DNA of 64,000 nucleotides, taken from Tetzosporium hominis. Lineage in GTDB: Bacteria; Bacillota; Bacilli; Bacillales_A; Planococcaceae. The notes below the pieces were generated by a model, which saw nothing but the letters and a program-made list of their open reading frames with translations, was not told the origin of the DNA and made no database searches. The stretch covers positions 1 to 64,000 of the forward strand of contig NZ_NOKQ01000194.1 of NCBI RefSeq assembly GCF_002265435.1, given 5' to 3'. This document shows positions 43,339-52,746 of the stretch, one piece after another; within the stretch, counting starts at the first letter, position 1, and the number at the start of each line of letters is the position of its first letter. Both the position numbers and the translations under genes were made by a program.

Positions 43339-43364
43339 GAAAAAACCCGTTTCAAGTACGGGCT
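43339..43364 (-). terminator. Terminator-like hairpin between secE and nusG
   Basis: Short stem CCCGT / ACGGG followed by TTTTTTCATTT on the minus strand, ahead of the nusG ribosome site. Stem is only 5-6 bp, so probably weak. Confidence 0.5.
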
Positions 43365-43392
43365 ATTCGTTCACATATCAAACTGTTGCTGC

Positions 43393-43578
43393 TTACAGAT
43401 CAAGATACCAACGGAACAGTTCTGTAATTCCTAAATCAACTAGAGCAAAGAATAATGCAACAACTACAACCGTGGACAGTACAATGATCGTGTAACGTGT
43501 AAGTTCCTTACGGCGCGGCCAGCTGACCTTACGCATCTCAGAAACGACGTTTTTAAAGAAATTACCTACATTAGCCAT
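43393..43578 (-). CDS. secE: Protein translocase subunit SecE
   Basis: 61 aa single-spanning membrane protein. Amphipathic N-terminus VGNFFKNVVSEMRKVSWPRR with the conserved KVSWP, then one TM helix (~33-55). Partner of SecY. ATG 43578 is 11 nt after GGAGG; an upstream in-frame ATG (43596) overlaps that site. Confidence 0.96.
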   Translation of the reverse strand: MANVGNFFKNVVSEMRKVSWPRRKELTRYTIIVLSTVVVVALFFALVDLGITELFRWYLDL

Positions 43579-43619
43579 TCGAGCTAAAACCTCCATGCGT
43601 GGGATCTTACGATGTATGT

Positions 43620-43763
43620 TTACAGTGTTTGCTTATGAAGTGTATGTGCATTGCAATGCGCACAAAATTTCTTGCGTTCAATACGCGTTGATGTCGTTTT
43701 GGCAGGAACGATATAGTTACGGCTGCCACACTGTGTACAACTTAAACTGATTTTTTGAGACAT
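43620..43763 (-). CDS. rpmG: 50S ribosomal protein L33, zinc type
   Basis: 47 aa with two CxxC pairs (CTQC, CAHC), the zinc-binding form. Starts MSQKISLSCTQCGSRNYI. Start set at ATG 43763 behind AAAGGTGA. Position before secE matches B. subtilis rpmGB. Confidence 0.93.
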   Translation of the reverse strand: MSQKISLSCTQCGSRNYIVPAKTTSTRIERKKFCAHCNAHTLHKQTL

Positions 43764-43797
43764 ACCATTCACCTTTCGGCGTGTAGAGTCTTTTACA

Positions 43798-43826
43798 AGC
43801 GTAACACCTGATTTTTCCTGTGTCAA
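43798..43826 (-). promoter_or_regulatory. rpmG-secE promoter
   Basis: TTGACA (43821-43826), 17-bp spacer, TACGCT (43798-43803), between sigH and rpmG. Confidence 0.55.
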
Positions 43827-43846
43827 TAACAGATATGAATCCCCAA

Positions 43847-44491
43847 TCAGCTCATAACACTCACTTCTGCATAGCGCTCCAATTTGCGTTTGACCCTTTG
43901 CAGAGCGTTGTCGATAGACTTGACATGACGGTTCAGCTGCTCTGAGATCTCCTGATAGGACTGCCCTTCAATGTATAGCATGAGCACTTGTTGCTCCAAA
44001 TCACTGAGCATCTCGCCCATCTTCTCTTCGATAAAATCAAAGCTCTCCTGGCTGATTAGTAGCTGCTCGGGATTGTCGATGACCGTACTGGCAATCGTAT
44101 CAAGAAGCGTCCGTTCCGACTCCTCGTCAAAATACACCGGCTTATCGAGCGAGACGTACGAGTTCAGCGGAATATGCTTCTGTCGCGTAGCCGTCTTGAT
44201 AGCAGTAATGATTTGACGCGTGATGCATAGCTCAGCAAAAGCTCGGAAGGACGTGAGCTTCTCCTCACGAAAATCACGAATGGCTTTATAAAGCCCAATC
44301 ATGCCTTCTTGCAAGACGTCTTCCCGATCGGCACCGATCAGGAAATACGACTTACCTTTCATGCGGACGAGTGGCTTGTATTTGGTGATGAGAAAATCGA
44401 GTGCTTCTGTATTGCCGGCATGAATAAGTTCTAAAACCTCTTCATCCGACTGCTGTGAAAAGGGAGCATGCCCATGTGCTGTCTTATCCAT
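43847..44491 (-). CDS. sigH: RNA polymerase sigma factor SigH
   Basis: 214 aa sigma-70 family member. Region 2 with REDVLQEGMIGLYKAIRDF and RQIITAIKTATRQKHIPLNS, and region 4 with IEGQSYQEISEQLNRHVKSIDNALQR. Directs transition-state and early sporulation transcription (spo0A, kinA, spoIIA and others in B. subtilis). Separate transcription unit after rae1. Its presence agrees with the sporulation genes at the other end of the window. Confidence 0.95.
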   Translation of the reverse strand: MDKTAHGHAPFSQQSDEEVLELIHAGNTEALDFLITKYKPLVRMKGKSYFLIGADREDVLQEGMIGLYKAIRDFREEKLTSFRAFAELCITRQIITAIKTATRQKHIPLNSYVSLDKPVYFDEESERTLLDTIASTVIDNPEQLLISQESFDFIEEKMGEMLSDLEQQVLMLYIEGQSYQEISEQLNRHVKSIDNALQRVKRKLERYAEVSVMS

Positions 44492-44521
44492 GAAGTCACC
44501 TCGGATGCGCTTGTTACCTCT

Positions 44522-44550
44522 AGTATACAGAAGTTGGTAAGCGCCTTCAA
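44522..44550 (-). promoter_or_regulatory. sigH promoter
   Basis: TTGAAG (44545-44550), 17-bp spacer, TATACT (44522-44527). Sigma-A type. In B. subtilis sigH is AbrB-repressed; no AbrB site can be named by eye. Confidence 0.65.
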
Positions 44551-44554
44551 TGCA

Positions 44555-45067
44555 TCATTTCAATCCTCTGCGCCATTTTTCAAAAATTTCTGCCACTTCT
44601 TGCGTCAGCGGAATCTTAGTGTGGGCATTTGTGGACTGAATCGTCCGCACTTCCTTAGTGATTTGTTTTTCGACAAGTTCCATCTCAATCTCTAACTCTC
44701 GCGCAGATTTCCGAAGAGCGCCTTGCGCAAAGATGACCCATTGTTCGATGGAATCGGACGTGGCCACGATAACTTCTGTCCGGCGGTTGATCAGCTGTGC
44801 AGCTAATTTTTCAATACGCTCGTCTGCGGTCTCGTTTTCACGTGTATAAATGATTTGCAGCTTATACTTCTGTTCTTTCGCCTCGATGCCAGGCACCAAG
44901 TGCGCATCAAAAACGATGATGACCTCGCACCCCATGAATGCCTGATATTCAGCCATATGCTCAATCAATCGGTCGCGCGCATCAAGGAGCTTCGTATCTT
45001 TCAGCACGCGAAGCTCTTTCCAAGCCCCGATGATGTTGTAGCCGTCAACAAGAAGAATCTGCTTCAT
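44555..45067 (-). CDS. rae1: Ribosome-associated endoribonuclease Rae1 (YacP)
   Basis: 170 aa NYN/PIN-like nuclease. Acidic active-site motifs LVDGYNIIGAW and DARDRLIEHMAEYQ, with a C-terminal basic region. In B. subtilis Rae1 cleaves mRNA in the ribosomal A site. Starts one bp after the rlmB stop, so it is in the cysE-cysS-mrnC-rlmB-rae1 operon. Confidence 0.93.
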   Translation of the reverse strand: MKQILLVDGYNIIGAWKELRVLKDTKLLDARDRLIEHMAEYQAFMGCEVIIVFDAHLVPGIEAKEQKYKLQIIYTRENETADERIEKLAAQLINRRTEVIVATSDSIEQWVIFAQGALRKSARELEIEMELVEKQITKEVRTIQSTNAHTKIPLTQEVAEIFEKWRRGLK

Positions 45068-45068
45068 A

Positions 45069-45830
45069 TCAGGACCCTAGCGGATGACGGTTTCGGTACA
45101 CTTCATACATCAAAAGTGAAGCAGCTACAGAAGCGTTGAGGCTTGTGACGTGACCGATCATCGGCAAGTGGTATAAGAAATCACACTTGTCTCTGAGTAG
45201 GCGGCCCATTCCTTTACCTTCTCCTCCGATGATGATAGCAAGCGGAAGTGTCGCATCCATACGGCGGTAGTCTGTAGAGCCTTTTGCGTCTGTTCCCGCA
45301 ATCCATACGCCACGTTTTTTTAACTCATCAATCGTTTGAGCCAGATTCGTCGCACGGTGAACCGGCACGTGTTCGATAGCACCTGTTGAAGCTTTCGCTA
45401 CAACTGCAGTTAGACCGACAGCGCGTCGTTTAGGGATGATAATACCATGAACACCTGATGCGTCCGCTGTACGTAAAATCGAACCGAGATTATGCGGATC
45501 TTCAAGTTCATCTAGGATTAAGATGAAGGGGTCTTGCCCTTGTTTTTCAGCAAGCGCAAACATGTCGTCAAGCTCTGCGTAGCTATAAGCAGCGACAGAT
45601 GCCACGACGCCTTGGTGAACGGAGTCTGTTAACTGGTCGAGCTTTTTCTTAGGAACGAACTGAACGATGACGCCTGCTTCTTTCGCCAATTTGACGATTT
45701 CTGCAACGCCCCCTTTTTGCGTCCCTTCTCCAATCCAGATTTTATTCATCTCACGGCCGGCTTTCAATGATTCAAGGACAGGATTCTTCCCTGCAATAAT
45801 TTCACCGGTTTGTGTTGTATGTTCTGTCAT
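45069..45830 (-). CDS. rlmB: 23S rRNA (guanosine(2251)-2'-O)-methyltransferase RlmB
   Basis: 253 aa SpoU/TrmH-type knotted methyltransferase. N-terminal substrate-binding domain, then motif 1 LDELEDPHNLGSILRTADA, motif 2 IIIGGEGKGMGRLL and motif 3 MIGHVTSLNASVAASLLMYE. Start overlaps the mrnC stop (ATGA). Confidence 0.93.
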   Translation of the reverse strand: MTEHTTQTGEIIAGKNPVLESLKAGREMNKIWIGEGTQKGGVAEIVKLAKEAGVIVQFVPKKKLDQLTDSVHQGVVASVAAYSYAELDDMFALAEKQGQDPFILILDELEDPHNLGSILRTADASGVHGIIIPKRRAVGLTAVVAKASTGAIEHVPVHRATNLAQTIDELKKRGVWIAGTDAKGSTDYRRMDATLPLAIIIGGEGKGMGRLLRDKCDFLYHLPMIGHVTSLNASVAASLLMYEVYRNRHPLGS

Positions 45831-46243
45831 AATGTTGCCTCCTTTCGGCTATCGATCAACTCGATGGCATAACGTAGCAACTCTTCTACTCGGTCGTGTT
45901 CGCCGCGAAGATAAAGGCTACCAAGCACAGCTTCAAAGCCTGTGCTCGCTCGGTACGTCTGCACATCGGTATTTTTCGGGACAGTACCGGACTTGGCATT
46001 TCTACCGCGTCTGTATGTCGCCGTTTCTTCTTCGGTCAAAAATTCGTTATCTAACATGGTGTGTACGATCAGACTCTGCGCTTTAGCGGAGACGTAATTC
46101 GTCGCTTCTCGGTGCAGCGCATTAGGACGGATCATGCCGTTCACCAAAAGGTGTTCTCGGACAGCGCGTTCAAGTACGGCATCTCCCATATACGCAAGCG
46201 CAAGAGCATTCAACTGTTTCACATCAGCAGGTGTTAAAGTCAT
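45827..46243 (-). CDS. mrnC: Mini-ribonuclease III MrnC
   Basis: 138 aa, an RNase III catalytic domain without a dsRNA-binding domain. Catalytic acidic motif ALAYMGDAVLERAVREHLL. Matures 23S rRNA ends in B. subtilis. Start chosen at ATG 46243, 4 bp past the cysS stop, with a GGGG-type site inside the cysS end. Confidence 0.93.
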   Translation of the reverse strand: MTLTPADVKQLNALALAYMGDAVLERAVREHLLVNGMIRPNALHREATNYVSAKAQSLIVHTMLDNEFLTEEETATYRRGRNAKSGTVPKNTDVQTYRASTGFEAVLGSLYLRGEHDRVEELLRYAIELIDSRKEATL

Positions 46244-46247
46244 CTGG

Positions 46248-47648
46248 TCAGCCCCGTTTCCAGCGGACACCCTGTGCGGTGTCTTCAAGCAGAATGTTGA
46301 GCTCTTTCAACTGGTCGCGAATTTCATCTGCGCGTGCGAAGTTGCGGTCTTTACGTGCTTGATTGCGTTCTTCGATTAGTGCATCGATTTCTTCGTCCAA
46401 CAGTTCTTTTTCAGCAGACAATTTCAAGCCGAGCACTTGCATGAACTTTTCAAGTGTCGATGCATACGCAGTCAATACAGCAACAGACGTCTGGTTCTGT
46501 TTCAAGTAGACGTTTGCTTGTTTTGCGATTTCGAACAACACGGCGATAGCATTCGCAGTATTGAAGTCATCGTCCATCGCATCTTCAAACGCTTTGATCT
46601 GCTCGTTTAACTGGAACGTCCACATGTCGTCTTGATCCCCAAGGTCTGCTGAGTGTTCTAAACGATGAAGTACATTCGTGTAAGAGGTACGAATGCGGTC
46701 AAGCCCTGCCTCCGCTTGCTCTACAAGCTCCCCTGAATAGTTGATCGGATTGCGGTAGTGCACGCTGAGCATGAAGAAACGTAATACTTGTGGGTCGATA
46801 TGTTTGCGAATGTCATTCACAAGGACGAAGTTCCCTAGTGACTTCGACATCTTCTCGTTGTCGATATTGATGTAGCCGTTGTGCATCCAGTAACGCGCGA
46901 ACTCTTTGTCATTGTGCGCTTCTGACTGAGCAATCTCGTTCTCGTGGTGCGGGAACGTCAAGTCTTGTCCACCCGCGTGGATGTCAATTGTATCCCCTAA
47001 GATGTCTCGTGCCATAACAGAACATTCGATGTGCCATCCTGGACGCCCTGCTCCCCAAGGACTTTCCCATGAAATCTCTCCCGGTTTTGCCGCTTTCCAT
47101 AAAGCAAAATCAAGCGCATCTTCTTTTTTCTCGCCGACTTCAATGCGTGCTCCACTCTTCAAGTCGTTGATGTCTTGATGAGACAGTTTGCCATAACCTT
47201 CGAACTTTCGAGTGCGGTAGTACACGTCTCCTTGTGACTCGTAAGCATAGCCCTTATCGATGAGTACTTGAATGAAATCGATGATTTGATCCATATGATC
47301 CGTAACGCGAGGGTGGTCGTCTGCACGGTGGCATCCGAGTGCCTCGATGTCTGCAAAGTAGGCTTCTATGAAGCGCTCCGTCAACTCAGAGACTTCTTCA
47401 CCAAGATCGTTCGCTGCTTTGATGATCTTATCGTCGACGTCTGTGAAATTCGAGACGAAATGAACGTCGTAACCGCGATACGTCAGATAGTTGCGCACTG
47501 TATCGTATACGATGACAGGACGGGCATTTCCGATATGAATGTAGTTGTATACAGTAGGTCCGCATACATACATTTTGACCTTACCCTCTTCTAACGGAAC
47601 GAATGTCTCTTTTTCACGAGTCAACGTGTTGAAAATACGAATACTCAT
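46248..47648 (-). CDS. cysS: Cysteinyl-tRNA synthetase
   Basis: 466 aa class I synthetase. HIGH motif as [14 protein letters not shown] as EKMSKSLGN, zinc Cys in VCGPT and CHRADDHPR-type region. ATG overlaps the cysE stop (ATGA). Under the same Cys T-box as cysE. Confidence 0.97.
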   Translation of the reverse strand: MSIRIFNTLTREKETFVPLEEGKVKMYVCGPTVYNYIHIGNARPVIVYDTVRNYLTYRGYDVHFVSNFTDVDDKIIKAANDLGEEVSELTERFIEAYFADIEALGCHRADDHPRVTDHMDQIIDFIQVLIDKGYAYESQGDVYYRTRKFEGYGKLSHQDINDLKSGARIEVGEKKEDALDFALWKAAKPGEISWESPWGAGRPGWHIECSVMARDILGDTIDIHAGGQDLTFPHHENEIAQSEAHNDKEFARYWMHNGYINIDNEKMSKSLGNFVLVNDIRKHIDPQVLRFFMLSVHYRNPINYSGELVEQAEAGLDRIRTSYTNVLHRLEHSADLGDQDDMWTFQLNEQIKAFEDAMDDDFNTANAIAVLFEIAKQANVYLKQNQTSVAVLTAYASTLEKFMQVLGLKLSAEKELLDEEIDALIEERNQARKDRNFARADEIRDQLKELNILLEDTAQGVRWKRG

Positions 47649-48304
47649 TGTCCTCTCTCCTCTCGCAATTGCGTACTTAAACGGTCCAATTCTCGTTGCA
47701 GCTTTTCAATGCAATCTTCCATCTGCTGACAACGCTCATCTACTGGATCAGGTAAATTTTGATGATTCAAGTTCTGTTTCACTCGGATTCCATCTAAAAT
47801 AACCACTTTACCTGGAATGCCGACGACTGTAGCGTTAGGCGGGACATCTTTCAACACGACTGACCCTGCCCCAACCTTGCTGTTGTCTCCTAGTGTTATG
47901 GAACCTAGCACTTTGGCTCCGGTAGCAACAAGCACGTTGTTCCCAAGCGTCGGATGGCGTTTGCCTCTCTCTTTTCCAGTCCCACCTAAAGTGACACCTT
48001 GGAAGATAATACAGTCGTCCCCAATTATACAGGTCTCTCCAATGACAACACCCATACCGTGGTCGATGAAGAAACGGCGTCCGATTTTAGCCCCCGGATG
48101 GATTTCAATCCCTGTGAAGAAACGGCTCACTTGTGAGACGACGCGCGCCAAGAAAAATAATTTATTGCGAAATAGTGCATGTGCGATGCGGTGCGCCCAG
48201 ACAGCATGCAGTCCGGAATAGGTCAAGACGACTTCCAAGACACTGCGTGCCGCGGGATCTTGCTCGAAGACGGTCGCGATGTCTTCTTTCATACGTTTGA
48301 ACAT
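47645..48304 (-). CDS. cysE: Serine O-acetyltransferase
   Basis: 219 aa left-handed beta-helix (hexapeptide repeat) acetyltransferase. [19 protein letters not shown] and [18 protein letters not shown] hold the catalytic His/Asp area. Makes O-acetylserine for cysteine. Start chosen at ATG 48304, 7 nt after AGGAGG. First gene after the T-box leader. Confidence 0.96.
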   Translation of the reverse strand: MFKRMKEDIATVFEQDPAARSVLEVVLTYSGLHAVWAHRIAHALFRNKLFFLARVVSQVSRFFTGIEIHPGAKIGRRFFIDHGMGVVIGETCIIGDDCIIFQGVTLGGTGKERGKRHPTLGNNVLVATGAKVLGSITLGDNSKVGAGSVVLKDVPPNATVVGIPGKVVILDGIRVKQNLNHQNLPDPVDERCQQMEDCIEKLQRELDRLSTQLREERGQ

Positions 48305-48349
48305 GCAGGTTCCTCCTTTTGTATACATAGATTGTGATACGGTCGTTCA

Positions 48350-48466
48350 ATTTGACGACCGTCAAGTTTGTTTTAAGGACCGAGAGCAGGGATTTGGCGC
48401 CTGAGTAAAGCCATTTAGAGACCCAAGACGCTCATTTCACGCCCCAAGTGATTTTATGGAAACCAA
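48350..48466. repeat. 21-bp-unit dispersed repeat, divergent type (copy E)
   Basis: Five 21-bp units at 48350, 48371, 48392, 48413 and 48434, most starting ATTT and carrying CC/CCC at the middle. They are followed by TTTATGGAAACC and CCACACCCAC, the same end as copies A-C. The unit sequence differs from A-D. It lies between the cysES T-box terminator and cysE, so it is probably transcribed in the leader. Confidence 0.75.
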
Positions 48467-48488
48467 ACCACACCCACTATCCCTCACG

Positions 48489-48754
48489 AAAAAAGCGCCC
48501 CGTCCAGTCAGATCGACTAGACAGAGGCGCTATATGCACGGTTCCACTCTGATGAGGAATTTTTCAAAAAAGAATCCCACTTTTCCTACCCGTAACGAGG
48601 GCGAATCGTCTGGCCTACTACAAGTTCAGCACAGCGCTCAGAGGTGCATTTCAAAGTTGCATTGGCTCAGGTCACTTTCAGCCGGTGGTGACCCTCTCTA
48701 CGGGAGCATACGCCTTTTACTTCTCCTCATCGAAGCTTTGGTATCGTTCATGTG
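48489..48754 (-). promoter_or_regulatory. Cysteine T-box leader of cysE-cysS operon
   Basis: T-box core AGTGGAACCGTGC (48536-48548) lies just upstream of the terminator stem AGCGCCTCTGTC / GACGGGGCGCT with TTTTTT (48489-48531). A stem I-like AGAGAGGGTC ... GTGACC region lies at the 5' end, and TGC (Cys) triplets sit in the specifier area, for example 48646-48648. Uncharged tRNA-Cys should prevent termination. Confidence 0.88.
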
Positions 48755-48760
48755 GTTCTA

Positions 48761-48788
48761 ATTTTACTCACACTGAAAAGAAAGTCAA
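48761..48788 (-). promoter_or_regulatory. cysES operon promoter
   Basis: TTGACT (48783-48788), 16-bp spacer, TAAAAT (48761-48766), directly after the gltX stop and ahead of the T-box. Confidence 0.6.
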
Positions 48789-48790
48789 CT

Positions 48791-50254
48791 TTATTGTTTA
48801 GCGAACTTTTCAACGCGGCTCAGTACTTTGTCTTTCCCTAGAAGAGCTAGAGCATTTGGGAGATCCGGGCCATGAGTTTGGCCTGTAGCAACGACACGGA
48901 TTGGCATGAACAAGCCTTTCCCTTTCGCGCCAGTCTCTTTTTGAACGGCTTTGATAGCCGCTTTGATAGCATCTGCCTCTAACGTATCCATCGCTTCAAG
49001 CTGTGCTTTGAACGCTGTCATAACAGCTGGTACCTGTTCTTCGTTCAAAACAGCCATTGCATCGTCGTCATAGTGAAGTTCATCTGCAAAGAATAGTTCA
49101 GACAGCTCTACGATTTCCGCACCAAAGCTCATTTGCTCTTGGTACAACGCTACAAGTTGGTTTGCCCAAGTTGCTTGCTCTTCCGTAAGTTCAGCCGGTA
49201 ACTTACCTGCTTGTTGAAGATGCGGGATCGCCATAGCAGCGACTTCTTCAGCGGATAATTTCTTCATGTACTGGTTGTTCATCCATGTTAGTTTATTCGT
49301 ATCGAACATAGATGGTGACTTCGATAAGCGTTTTTCATCGAACAACTCGATCAACTGCTCTTTAGAGAAAATTTCTTCTTCTCCTTCTGGAGACCAGCCA
49401 AGTAGTGCGAAGAAATTGAACATCGCTTCTGGTAGATAGCCTAAGTTTTTATATTGCGTGATGAACTGAATGATGGACTCGTCACGTTTTGAAAGTTTTT
49501 TACGGCTCTCGTTGATGATCAACGTCATGTGACCGTATTTCGGTGCTTCCCACCCAAATGCATGGAAGACCATGATCTGCTTTGGTGTGTTGGAAAGATG
49601 CTCTTCCCCACGAAGCACGTGGCTGATCTTCATGAAGTAATCATCAAGAACAACTGCATAGTTGTAAGTAGGAATGCCGTTTGCTTTCACAAGCACCCAG
49701 TCGCCAACGTCTTTTGATTCAAACGTAACTGTTCCACGAACCATATCTTCGATCGTGTACGTTACATCTGAAGGGACACGCATACGAATCGTGAACTTTT
49801 CACCAGCCGCTTCTTTTGCAGCGACTTCTTCAGCGCTCAAGTTGCGGCAAGTTCCGCTGTACATCGGAGCAGCAATACCAGAAGCCTTTTGCTCTTCACG
49901 CTCTGCTTCTAATTGTTCTGGTGTACAGAAGCATTTGTAAGCATGTCCTTCTGCAAGCATTTTTTCTGCATGCTCTGTGTAGATATCTAAACGTTCCATT
50001 TGACGATATGGGCCGTAGTCTCCACCGATATCAACGGACTCATCGTAGTCGATCCCTAACCAGCGAAGGTTCTCAAGCTGCGACAGTTCGCCACCTTCAA
50101 TATTGCGTTCGATATCCGTATCCTCGATGCGGACGATAAATTTCCCGCCGTGGTGGCGAGCAAATAAATAATTAAAAAGCGCTGTGCGGGCACCGCCGAT
50201 ATGGAGTTGACCAGTCGGGCTCGGTGCGTAGCGTACGCGGACTTCATTCGTCAT
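48791..50254 (-). CDS. gltX: Glutamyl-tRNA synthetase
   Basis: 487 aa class I synthetase. HIGH region [15 protein letters not shown] and KMSKS-like KLSKRDES, with the zinc-finger region CFCTPEQ. In Firmicutes it also charges tRNA-Gln for transamidation. No T-box upstream; 63 bp after ispF. Confidence 0.97.
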   Translation of the reverse strand: MTNEVRVRYAPSPTGQLHIGGARTALFNYLFARHHGGKFIVRIEDTDIERNIEGGELSQLENLRWLGIDYDESVDIGGDYGPYRQMERLDIYTEHAEKMLAEGHAYKCFCTPEQLEAEREEQKASGIAAPMYSGTCRNLSAEEVAAKEAAGEKFTIRMRVPSDVTYTIEDMVRGTVTFESKDVGDWVLVKANGIPTYNYAVVLDDYFMKISHVLRGEEHLSNTPKQIMVFHAFGWEAPKYGHMTLIINESRKKLSKRDESIIQFITQYKNLGYLPEAMFNFFALLGWSPEGEEEIFSKEQLIELFDEKRLSKSPSMFDTNKLTWMNNQYMKKLSAEEVAAMAIPHLQQAGKLPAELTEEQATWANQLVALYQEQMSFGAEIVELSELFFADELHYDDDAMAVLNEEQVPAVMTAFKAQLEAMDTLEADAIKAAIKAVQKETGAKGKGLFMPIRVVATGQTHGPDLPNALALLGKDKVLSRVEKFAKQ

Positions 50255-50317
50255 GGGGTGTTCCTCCTCTAAAATTCACTTGTACCATTCTATCACTGGA
50301 TAGGCGATAGAGAAAGT

Positions 50318-50791
50318 TTATTTTTGTACTAATAGAATCGTTGCAAGAGCCGCGATTCCTTCTTCGCGTCCTGGGAAGCCTAACTTTTCCGTTGTCGTCG
50401 CCTTGACGTTGATCTGCGACTCGTCCGCTTCCAGAAGCTCCGCAATCCGTGTGCGCATCGCAGGAATATGCGGCGCCATTTTCGGGCGCTGTGCAATAAT
50501 CGTACAGTCAATGTTTCCTAGCACGTAACCTTTTTCTTTGACGATGTTCCAGCAGTGCGTCAATAGCTTTGCTGAATCCGCATCTTTAAATGCTGGGTCA
50601 GTATCTGGGAAGTGGCGTCCGATATCCCCTTCTCCGACAGCACCTAAAGCTGCATCCGTTATCGTGTGAAGCAGTACATCGGCATCTGAGTGGCCGACTA
50701 GACCGCGCTCATGAGGAACCGTGATTCCTCCGATGATCAATGGGCGTCCTTCTTCAAAAGCATGTACATCAAATCCTTGTCCAATACGCAT
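50318..50791 (-). CDS. ispF: 2-C-methyl-D-erythritol 2,4-cyclodiphosphate synthase
   Basis: 157 aa. Metal site in GQGFDVHAF (Asp, His) and [19 protein letters not shown]-terminal [19 protein letters not shown] isoprenoid pathway step 5. ATG overlaps the ispD stop (TAATG), so the two are translated together. Confidence 0.97.
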   Translation of the reverse strand: MRIGQGFDVHAFEEGRPLIIGGITVPHERGLVGHSDADVLLHTITDAALGAVGEGDIGRHFPDTDPAFKDADSAKLLTHCWNIVKEKGYVLGNIDCTIIAQRPKMAPHIPAMRTRIAELLEADESQINVKATTTEKLGFPGREEGIAALATILLVQK

Positions 50792-51480
50792 TAGTTGTTC
50801 TCCTTTCGTCGTTTCAAAATCAATTCTCCAATTAATAAATCGTCTGGTGTCGTCATTTTTTGATTGTCATATGAGCTTTCAACAACATGAACCGGGATAC
50901 CTGCGCGTTCAGCAAGCATCGCTTCGTCCGTCCCTAAAAACCCGTCTTTTTGCGCTTGCTCCGCTGCTTCGAATAAAAGTGGGTAGCGGAAAGCCTGTGG
51001 TGTTTGGACCGACCACAACGTTTCTCGGTCAATCGTCTCTTCTACACGACCGTTCCGTACACGCTTCATCGTATCTTTTGCTTTTACAGCCGCTATGGCA
51101 CCACCTTCTGTGTCTGCTTTTTCAACGAGTGCGTGAATCGTCGACTGCAAGATGAACGGTCTCGCTGCATCGTGGACCAATACGATTTCGCACGGATAGG
51201 CAGCCTTCAGCGCCTCAAACACACTGTGCTGGCGTTCACTTCCCCCTTGAACGAGGTGAGTAACCTTTGTAAGCCTGTACGTTTCGACAAGCTCTTCAAT
51301 GATGTTCCGTTCTTCTTCTTTAATAGCAAGAACGATCGCTTCGCACCAAGGATCTTGCTGAAACACTTGCAACGTGTGCGCGAGGATGGGCTGCCCTTCT
51401 AGCTTTAAAAACAGCTTGTTGTGTTCAGCTCCCATTCGCTTCCCACTTCCTGCAGCAGGAAGCACCACTGTATAGTTCAT
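50791..51480 (-). CDS. ispD: 2-C-methyl-D-erythritol 4-phosphate cytidylyltransferase
   Basis: 229 aa nucleotidyltransferase. CTP-binding [27 protein letters not shown] and [15 protein letters not shown] pathway step 3. 69 bp after yacL with a strong terminator between. Confidence 0.97.
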   Translation of the reverse strand: MNYTVVLPAAGSGKRMGAEHNKLFLKLEGQPILAHTLQVFQQDPWCEAIVLAIKEEERNIIEELVETYRLTKVTHLVQGGSERQHSVFEALKAAYPCEIVLVHDAARPFILQSTIHALVEKADTEGGAIAAVKAKDTMKRVRNGRVEETIDRETLWSVQTPQAFRYPLLFEAAEQAQKDGFLGTDEAMLAERAGIPVHVVESSYDNQKMTTPDDLLIGELILKRRKENN

Positions 51481-51504
51481 ATGTAAACACCTTTCTATCT
51501 GTTG

Positions 51505-51546
51505 TAAACAAACGGAATCTCGGTCCGACGTGCAACCGAGATTCTG
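51505..51546 (-). terminator. yacL terminator
   Basis: Perfect 10-bp stem GAATCTCGGT / ACCGAGATTC, followed by CGTTTGTTTAC. Termination between yacL and ispD may be partial since no ispD promoter is evident. Confidence 0.75.
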
Positions 51547-51549
51547 TGG

Positions 51550-52635
51550 CTATTTGGATTCAAGTGGCTTGGCGAAGATCATCCGACCAGCAGAAGTTTG
51601 CAACACACTTGTCACTTCCACTTGGATGGCTTGGTTGATATACGCTTTTCCGCCTTCTACAACAATCATCGTACCATCATCGAGGTAGGCAACGCCTTGA
51701 TTTTGCTCTTTTCCGTCTTTGATGATGACGACTTGCATCACTTCGCCCGGAATAACGACGGGTTTCACCGCATTTGCGAGATCGTTGATATTGAGCACGG
51801 GAACATTGTGAAGTTCACATACTTTATTCAAGTTGAAGTCATTGGTCATAACGACTCCTTTTTTCTTCTTAGCAAGCTTCATCAATTTCAGATCCACTTC
51901 GTGCGTGTCATCGAAATCGTCATCTGCAATTTCAATAGGAGTGGCACGTTCTGCCTGCAATCGTTTCAACACATCTAGGCCCCGTCTACCACGAGTTCGT
52001 TTCAGAGTGTCAGAAGAATCCGCAATATGCTGGAGCTCTGTCAAAACGAACTGAGGAATAACAAGCGTCCCTTCTAAGAAGCCTGTATCCGAGATGTCTG
52101 CGATTCTCCCGTCAATGATGACACTTGTATCGAGTAATTTGTAATTCGGCGTATCAGAAACTGCTAGTTCCTCTTCCGCTTTCTTTTTCGCTGCCGGAGT
52201 ACGAACACCTGAAAAAATCGACATCATCTCTTCTCGTTTTTTAAAGCCCACTTGGAATCCAAGGTATCCAAGAACAAGCGAGAGCAGTACCGGTACGACT
52301 GAACCGATTGCCGGCAAGTCGAGTGTGTTGATGGCACTACCAAGAAGAAATGCTACAACTAGCCCCAGTACCAATCCAATGGTTCCAAATACCAGGTCCC
52401 AGACAGGCGTGTTCAGTAATCTCTCTTCCATCCAGCGAATAAACGTCACCAGATAATCTGTTATAAATAATGCGGCCACATAAAGTAAAACGGCCCCTAC
52501 TAAAATGGATACGTACGGATTGGCAATCCATGGGTTGTCGGATAAATTCATAGCTTCGTATAAGTGCGGTAATAAAAATAACCCGAGTGTACCACCAATC
52601 AGAATAAACGCGATTTGAATGATCCATTTAAGCAT
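51550..52635 (-). CDS. PIN/TRAM-domain membrane protein (YacL)
   Basis: 361 aa. Four N-terminal hydrophobic helices (residues ~3-20, 40-62, 78-100, 108-128), then a PIN nuclease-like domain beginning LLDTSVIIDGRIADI with acidic residues (TNDFNLN), then a C-terminal TRAM domain. Homologue of B. subtilis YacL; a role for the nuclease is not established. Normally preceded by disA, which is absent here. Confidence 0.92.
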   Translation of the reverse strand: MLKWIIQIAFILIGGTLGLFLLPHLYEAMNLSDNPWIANPYVSILVGAVLLYVAALFITDYLVTFIRWMEERLLNTPVWDLVFGTIGLVLGLVVAFLLGSAINTLDLPAIGSVVPVLLSLVLGYLGFQVGFKKREEMMSIFSGVRTPAAKKKAEEELAVSDTPNYKLLDTSVIIDGRIADISDTGFLEGTLVIPQFVLTELQHIADSSDTLKRTRGRRGLDVLKRLQAERATPIEIADDDFDDTHEVDLKLMKLAKKKKGVVMTNDFNLNKVCELHNVPVLNINDLANAVKPVVIPGEVMQVVIIKDGKEQNQGVAYLDDGTMIVVEGGKAYINQAIQVEVTSVLQTSAGRMIFAKPLESK

Positions 52636-52664
52636 GTCTCCACCTCCTTATCAGTTGTCTTTTC

Positions 52665-52694
52665 ATTATACGCTTACATTTTCTTGTCCGTCCA
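52665..52694 (-). promoter_or_regulatory. yacL promoter
   Basis: TGGACG (52689-52694), 18-bp spacer, perfect TATAAT (52665-52670). Confidence 0.55.
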
Positions 52695-52704
52695 CGCGGA
52701 GCCT

Positions 52705-52740
52705 AAAGAATAAGCCATAGACCCGAAAAGGTCTATGGCA
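52705..52740 (-). terminator. radA terminator
   Basis: 10-bp stem GCCATAGACC / GGTCTATGGC followed by TTATTCTTT. Confidence 0.75.
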
Positions 52741-52746
52741 AGTAAA

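Noticed and set aside
44555-46243. tRNA genes in the rlmB/cysS region or elsewhere
   Set aside because: No cloverleaf with a T-loop (GTTCRANYC) was found by eye in any gap of the window.
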